Assembly (NCBI GenBank): GCA_021203685.1
Contig: JAJQAS010000238.1
Span: 1 to 7,876 of the forward strand
From: Clostridiales bacterium
GTDB lineage: Bacteria; Bacillota; Clostridia; Oscillospirales; Oscillospiraceae
Length of the DNA: 7,876 nucleotides
Direction of reading: 5' to 3'
A program made the translations under genes and the position numbers. How positions within the stretch are numbered: position 1 is the stretch's first letter; the number at the start of each line of letters is the position of its first letter. The notes beneath the pieces were generated by a model. It made no database searches and had not been told where the DNA came from. It was given only the letters and a program-made list of their open reading frames with translations. Shown here piece after piece: positions 4,375 to 7,876 of the stretch.

Positions 4375-7236
4375 TTACTTCTTGACCTTGACGGTCTTGA
4401 CCTTGCTCCAGCCGGCGTAAGAGGTCACGCTGCCGGAGGTCTTGTAGGGCCGCATACGGATGTAATAGGTCTTGCCCTTTTTCAGGTTCTTCAGGGTGGT
4501 GGTCAGGTTCTTGTTGCCCTTGATCTTGATGGTCTTGGTGGTGGAGCTGGTGAAGCTCTTGCTGGTGGAATACTCGATGATGTAGCCGGTGGCCTTGGTG
4601 TTCCGGGTCCACTTCAAGCTGATCTTCTTGCTGCTGACGTTCTTGGCACGGGTGAAGTGCTTGGCGGTCAGGCGGTAGATGGTCTTGGTGGCGGAAGCCT
4701 TGCTCTTTCCGGCGGAGTTCACCGCGTAGACCTTGTACTGGTACTTGGTGCCGTTCTTCTTGGCGGCGGTGTCGGTCCAGGTGGTGGAGGAAGTGGTCTT
4801 GACCTTCTTCCAGCTGCCGCTGCCGATCTTGCGGTAGACCTGATAGCTGGTGGCGCCGTCCACGGCCTTCCAGGTGACCTTGATGCCCTTGGCCTTGTTC
4901 ACCGCGGAGGTGATCTTGGTGGCGGAGGGGACAGTGACCGTTTCCGTCTCGGTTTCCGTGTCGGTTTCCGTGTCGGTTTCCGTGTCAGACTTGGTCTCAG
5001 CCTTTTCCAGCGCGGAGATGGCGCTGGTCAGCGCGGCGGTCGCGCTGTCCACCTCAGTCTGGGTGGCGCTGGCATTGCTGAGGACGCTCTTGGCGCTGTT
5101 CAGCGCGGTCTCCAGATCAGCCCAGGTGCTGGCGGTGTAATCGCTCTCGGTCAGGGCTGCCGCCTGCTCGATGGCGGCGGCCAGGGCGGTGGTGTCAACC
5201 GTCACGGCGGCAGCTGTGACCACGATCTCGTCACAGTCTCTCACGCGGAGAACCGCAACCTCTTCACCGAAGGTGTCGCTGTTCTCAGCCAGGGTCTCGG
5301 GGTGCATATACAGCACGCCCACGGCGCTGACGGTGGCCCCGGTGGTGACGGTTTCGGCCAGGGTGTTCTCGCCGGTGGTGCCGGAGAGGATGTAGCCGTC
5401 GATAAAGACCACGGACTCGCCGGTGCTGTCGCTGACGGTGAACTGGGCCAGGGTGCCGTCGGAGTTGTAGTAGACGGAGCCGACGGTGCCTTCCACCTGA
5501 ATGAGCTTGCCGCCGTTGGTCTCATAATCCGCGCCCTCGGCGCAGGTCACAAGCGTCGGTTCTATCACATTCAGGTTTTCGCTGTCCAGGATGGTGTAGC
5601 TCATCACCTTCAGCTCGATGTCGCCCTGATAGGACGCCAGGTAGCCGGTGACCTCGATGTAGGTGCCCAGCTCCAGGCCGGATTCCGCATACGCATAGGG
5701 GAAGATGTCGATGCCGCCGGTCTCGTCCTGGATGTAGATGCAGTCGAAGAAGGTGGTGTCCTCGTTGGCGGTGCCGGCGGTGACGTAGCCGCGGACCTTG
5801 AAGATGCTGCCGGAACCAGCGCCGTTGTCGTAAGCGGCGCGGACGGTGGCGATGTCGGTGACAGGCAGCTCCACCTGCACGTCGGTCAGGATGTTGGTGA
5901 TGATGGTGGTGTTGGCGTAGGGCAGGTCATAGTCGTCCACGTCGGCATCCACCTCGAAGTCGGAGCAGAACACGCCGCCGGAGACAAAGATGGTGCCGCC
6001 GTAACCGGTGTCCTCGCAGGCCAGGAACACGGCCTCGCCCTCGGCTGTGACCACGTTGTAGTTGTAGCCGGAGCCGCTTTCAATCACGTCGGAGGCGCCC
6101 ACGCCGTCCTTGTCGCTGTCGATGGAATAGGTGGTGTCAAAGCCCTTGACCAGCCAGGTGCCGTCGCCCACGTTGACGGTGCAGCCGGAGTACTGGCTGT
6201 AGGTCTGGTAGTCCTCGCCGTCGGCCACGTCGTCCACGCTGACCACGCCGGACAGCCACTCGGATTCCATGTTGAAGGTCTCCAGGTAGAGCCGGTAAGC
6301 CTGGCCGCCGTTGTTTTCCACGTCGTAGGCTTCGTCGTCGTTCAGGCTCATAGAGGAGCCGATGGCTGCCAGCAGCTTGTTCTGCTGGGCGGCGGTGTGG
6401 TACTCGGCGGAGCTGCTGGCCTCGCCGTAGTCCGCCAGGCCGCAGACGATGACGCTGCCGCCGGCCTCCACGTAAGCCTGTACCGCCTCAATGAACTCGT
6501 CCTCATAGAGGCTGGCCACGTAGTCCCCGGCGTTGGCGGTGCCGCTCTTCTTGGCGGGGGCGGAGATGATGAGCAGGGCGCAGTCGTCCAGCACGCTGTC
6601 CTCGCCGTAATAGTCCTCCACGTCGGTGACGATGTTCAGCTTGATGGACTGGTCAGCCGCCAGAGCCTCCAGCTCGGTCATGTTGCCGCCGTAGTAGCCG
6701 GTGACGTAGTCGTTGTAGTGGCTGCCGTCCACCACCACGTTGGTCACCATGTCGGCGGAGACATAGCTGACGGTCAGCGGCTCGGTGTAAACCTTTGTCA
6801 CGCCGTTCAGGGTACCGGTGATGGTGGCGGTGTAGATGGTGGAGCCAAGCCCATCGTAGACGTAGTAGAAGCTGTAGTCCGCGGTGCCCATGCTCTCCAC
6901 CACGGTGGGAACGTCGGTGGTGGCTACGATCTGGTCGGTGATGTCGCTGACGTTGCCGTCCAGGTCGGTGACGGTGAAGGTGATGCTTTCGATCTCGAAG
7001 TCATCGCTCTCGTTGTTGTAGAGGCTCAGAGTCATGTTCAGGGCCTCGTTCTGTACGGCCAGCGCGTCGTCACTCTCGAAGGTAGAGACGCCCACGGCCT
7101 CCACGTCGCCCACCCACACGGGGGCAGTGACGGCGATGTCGCCATCGGCCTCAACGACCTTGATGTAGTAGTAGGAGTAGTCAGAGCTGACGGTGAAGGT
7201 CACGGTGTCCTCGCTGCCGCTGACGGTCTGGGAGGC
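4375..7236 (-). CDS. 3' part of multidomain PHP-type surface protein (Ig-like, GATase-like, OB-like, FIVAR, Fn3 x2), downstream of a frameshift
   Basis: Open from about 7236 to the TAA at 4375. The first usable start codon is a GTG at 7203 without a clear ribosome site, so this is a continuation of the gene above, not a separate gene. Residues are numbered from that GTG (942 in all). Ig-like beta modules span about 1-150. A GATase/DUF4350-like alpha-beta region spans about 152-420, with NVVVDGSHYNDYV, ALLIISAPAKK and AGGSVIVCGLADYG. OB-fold-like repeats lie at about 453-540 (IFKVRGYVTAG, CIYIQDETGGIDIF) and 565-662 (LIQVEGTVGSV). A FIVAR helix bundle is at about 668-735 (STWADLETALNSAKSVL). 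A T/E/D linker spans 736-757. Two Fn3 domains span 760-845 (KGIKVTWKAVDGATSYQVYRK) and 847-942 (KKISLKWTRNTKATGYIIEY). No LPxTG sortase signal is seen. The lysine-rich Fn3 tail may hold it to the cell wall. The middle is very acidic, the tail very basic. Substrate unknown. Confidence 0.85.
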   Translation of the reverse strand, partial: ASQTVSGSEDTVTFTVSSDYSYYYIKVVEADGDIAVTAPVWVGDVEAVGVSTFESDDALAVQNEALNMTLSLYNNESDDFEIESITFTVTDLDGNVSDITDQIVATTDVPTVVESMGTADYSFYYVYDGLGSTIYTATITGTLNGVTKVYTEPLTVSYVSADMVTNVVVDGSHYNDYVTGYYGGNMTELEALAADQSIKLNIVTDVEDYYGEDSVLDDCALLIISAPAKKSGTANAGDYVASLYEDEFIEAVQAYVEAGGSVIVCGLADYGEASSSAEYHTAAQQNKLLAAIGSSMSLNDDEAYDVENNGGQAYRLYLETFNMESEWLSGVVSVDDVADGEDYQTYSQYSGCTVNVGDGTWLVKGFDTTYSIDSDKDGVGASDVIESGSGYNYNVVTAEGEAVFLACEDTGYGGTIFVSGGVFCSDFEVDADVDDYDLPYANTTIITNILTDVQVELPVTDIATVRAAYDNGAGSGSIFKVRGYVTAGTANEDTTFFDCIYIQDETGGIDIFPYAYAESGLELGTYIEVTGYLASYQGDIELKVMSYTILDSENLNVIEPTLVTCAEGADYETNGGKLIQVEGTVGSVYYNSDGTLAQFTVSDSTGESVVFIDGYILSGTTGENTLAETVTTGATVSAVGVLYMHPETLAENSDTFGEEVAVLRVRDCDEIVVTAAAVTVDTTALAAAIEQAAALTESDYTASTWADLETALNSAKSVLSNASATQTEVDSATAALTSAISALEKAETKSDTETDTETDTETETETVTVPSATKITSAVNKAKGIKVTWKAVDGATSYQVYRKIGSGSWKKVKTTSSTTWTDTAAKKNGTKYQYKVYAVNSAGKSKASATKTIYRLTAKHFTRAKNVSSKKISLKWTRNTKATGYIIEYSTSKSFTSSTTKTIKIKGNKNLTTTLKNLKKGKTYYIRMRPYKTSGSVTSYAGWSKVKTVKVKK
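4939..4986 (-). repeat. 12-bp tandem repeat encoding the Thr/Glu/Asp linker
   Basis: Plus-strand unit GGTTTCCGTGTC occurs three times exactly (4951-4986), preceded by one degenerate copy (4939-4950). It encodes a linker of Asp-Thr-Glu-Thr units between the FIVAR and the first Fn3 domain. As the unit is in frame, copy number can change without breaking the protein; it probably sets spacer length at the cell surface. Confidence 0.85.
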
Positions 7237-7876
7237 CAGAGCACGTAGCCGCCGTTGACGATGACGGAAACGGTGCCCAGGGAGCTGTCGGTGGGGTCGC
7301 TGAGCTTGACGGACAGGGTCACGGTGTCGTCCACATCGCTCTCGGAGAGGATGGTGCCCATGATGTTGCCGTCCAGGGTGTAGTAGATGGAGAGGTCGTT
7401 GTCCTCGGTGGCGTACACGCGGTAGTTCCGCATGGCGTCATAGATGTCGCCCTCGGTCAGGTTGTCCGCCAGGACCACGGAGCGGGCGGTGTTGGCGTCG
7501 CCCCACAGGCCCTTGTGGTTGTCCTGGTTGTTGGTGGGGGCCACGTGCCAGCCCTTGTCCAGCGCACGGGTGTAGTACTCGTAGGAGGGGAAGTAGCTGG
7601 AGGAACCGATGGCGCCCTCGCCGTTGCCCACCTCGATCAGGGTGATCAGCTCGTCGATCTCCTCGTCATAGTAGGAGAAGTCCTGGAAGTCACCGAAGGT
7701 GGTACCGGGATGGTTGAACTGGCTGATGGAGTCGGTCACCGTTTTCAGCGTCTCGTAGTAGTTCTGCAAGGCGGTGGAATAGGTGGTGTAGGCGCTCTGG
7801 GTGCGGCTCTGGAAGCCGTCCGTGTTGTAGGTGTTGATGTGGCCCAGGCCGTTGGACCAGGTCATCTCGTAACCAA
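7200..7876 (-). CDS. PHP-domain metallohydrolase region of the surface protein (5' end off window, 3' end by frameshift)
   Basis: The frame enters from beyond 7876 (GYEMTWSNGLGHINTYN) and reads to a TGA at 7200-7202; the last dozen codons (WPPRPSAAARTP) are out-of-frame sequence. The fragment is the C-terminal half of a CehA/McbA-like PHP domain. Candidate metal ligands are the Glu of GYEMT, His in LGHIN (near 7840), His in SQFNHPG (near 7711), Glu in LIEVGNG (near 7633), and His, Asp and His in GWHVAPTNNQDNHKG (7547-7515). The usual N-terminal His-x-His lies off-window, as would a signal peptide. PHP enzymes are metal-dependent phosphoesterases; secreted forms in Clostridia are common but their substrates are not established. 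A beta-rich module follows (TVTLSVKLSDPTDSS), then VSVIVNGGYVL, where the frame breaks. The downstream frame continues the same module, so both parts were one gene. Confidence 0.85.
   Translation of the reverse strand, partial: GYEMTWSNGLGHINTYNTDGFQSRTQSAYTTYSTALQNYYETLKTVTDSISQFNHPGTTFGDFQDFSYYDEEIDELITLIEVGNGEGAIGSSSYFPSYEYYTRALDKGWHVAPTNNQDNHKGLWGDANTARSVVLADNLTEGDIYDAMRNYRVYATEDNDLSIYYTLDGNIMGTILSESDVDDTVTLSVKLSDPTDSSLGTVSVIVNGGYVLWPPRPSAAARTP
7234..7244 (-). other. Frameshift joining the two parts of the PHP surface protein
   Basis: The upstream frame is protein-like as far as NGGYVL (last good codon 7239-7241). The downstream frame becomes protein-like at ASQTVSGSED (first codon 7234-7236). 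Two bases (7237-7238, TG on the minus strand) lie between them, so one base was lost or two were gained. No homopolymer run or classical slippery heptamer is seen here, which argues against programmed frameshifting. It is either a real disabling mutation or an assembly error. The stop of the first frame and a GTG of the second overlap (GTGA at 7203-7200), which I regard as chance. Confidence 0.8.

Noticed and set aside
2708..4420. Plus-strand open frame of 570 codons opposite yibE/F
   Set aside because: The translation is rich in Gln/His/Gly/Pro with no fold, starts inside the MITE and crosses several signals. The minus strand encodes a clear YibE/F protein.
7200..7244. Programmed ribosomal frameshift in the PHP surface-protein gene
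   Set aside because: No slippery heptamer and no obvious stimulatory pseudoknot or internal Shine-Dalgarno at the correct distance. A simple indel or assembly error explains it better.
4348..7248. Very long plus-strand open frame (966 codons) opposite the PHP surface-protein gene
   Set aside because: Its translation is a low-complexity Gly/Val/Ala/Asp/His mixture with no domain, as expected when a GC-rich gene is read on the opposite strand. The minus strand gives recognisable FIVAR and Fn3 modules.

Overview
The window looks like chromosome of a GC-rich, low-oxygen gut Firmicute of the Oscillospiraceae / Eubacteriales type. This is inferred from strong AGGAGG-type ribosome binding sites, GC-rich third codon positions, a LarB homologue, a YibE/F membrane protein, and a very large surface protein ending in FIVAR and fibronectin-III modules. 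No species is claimed. Every gene I can support lies on the minus strand, so transcription runs from high to low coordinates.

Layout in the direction of transcription. (1) 7876-4375: a large secreted or surface protein whose 5' end is off the window. It has a PHP-type metallohydrolase domain, Ig-like modules, a GATase-like region, OB-fold-like repeats, a FIVAR helix bundle, a Thr/Glu/Asp linker and two lysine-rich Fn3 domains. The reading frame is broken once, near 7237, so the gene is either decaying or carries an assembly error. (2) 4335-4310: a perfect 11-bp GC hairpin. (3) 4267-3062: a YibE/F family membrane protein with about eight membrane spans, followed by a terminator-like hairpin. 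(4) 3000-2570: a gene-poor stretch. It holds a 160-bp MITE-like element with 17-bp terminal inverted repeats and a 4-bp CTAA duplication (IS5-like), five tandem 7-mers, and short dyads of unknown origin.

(5) 2567-1264: a compact three-gene operon, marR - GNAT acetyltransferase - cupin, with overlapping reading frames. It is driven by a near-consensus promoter (TTGACA-17-TATACT). Two copies of a 15-bp imperfect palindrome, GTNGAC-N3-GTCNAC, sit on the -35 box and the transcription start and are probably autoregulatory MarR sites. The promoter shows that the longest reading frame of marR starts too early. (6) 1228-1051: a tRNA-Arg(ACG) gene with its own promoter, encoded CCA and intrinsic terminator. 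(7) 1038-1: a TetR-type regulator with its own likely promoter and a GC-rich leader palindrome, followed 28 bp later by the start of larB (nickel-pincer nucleotide cofactor biosynthesis), which runs off the window.

Functionally these are several independent units. There is a small regulated detoxification or modification cassette (MarR/GNAT/cupin), a TetR-larB unit, a tRNA, and an envelope pair (surface PHP protein, YibE/F). I did not find a convincing undescribed defence or mobile system. The most informative signals are the paired operators at the marR promoter, the MITE with an intact target duplication, and the broken multidomain PHP surface protein.
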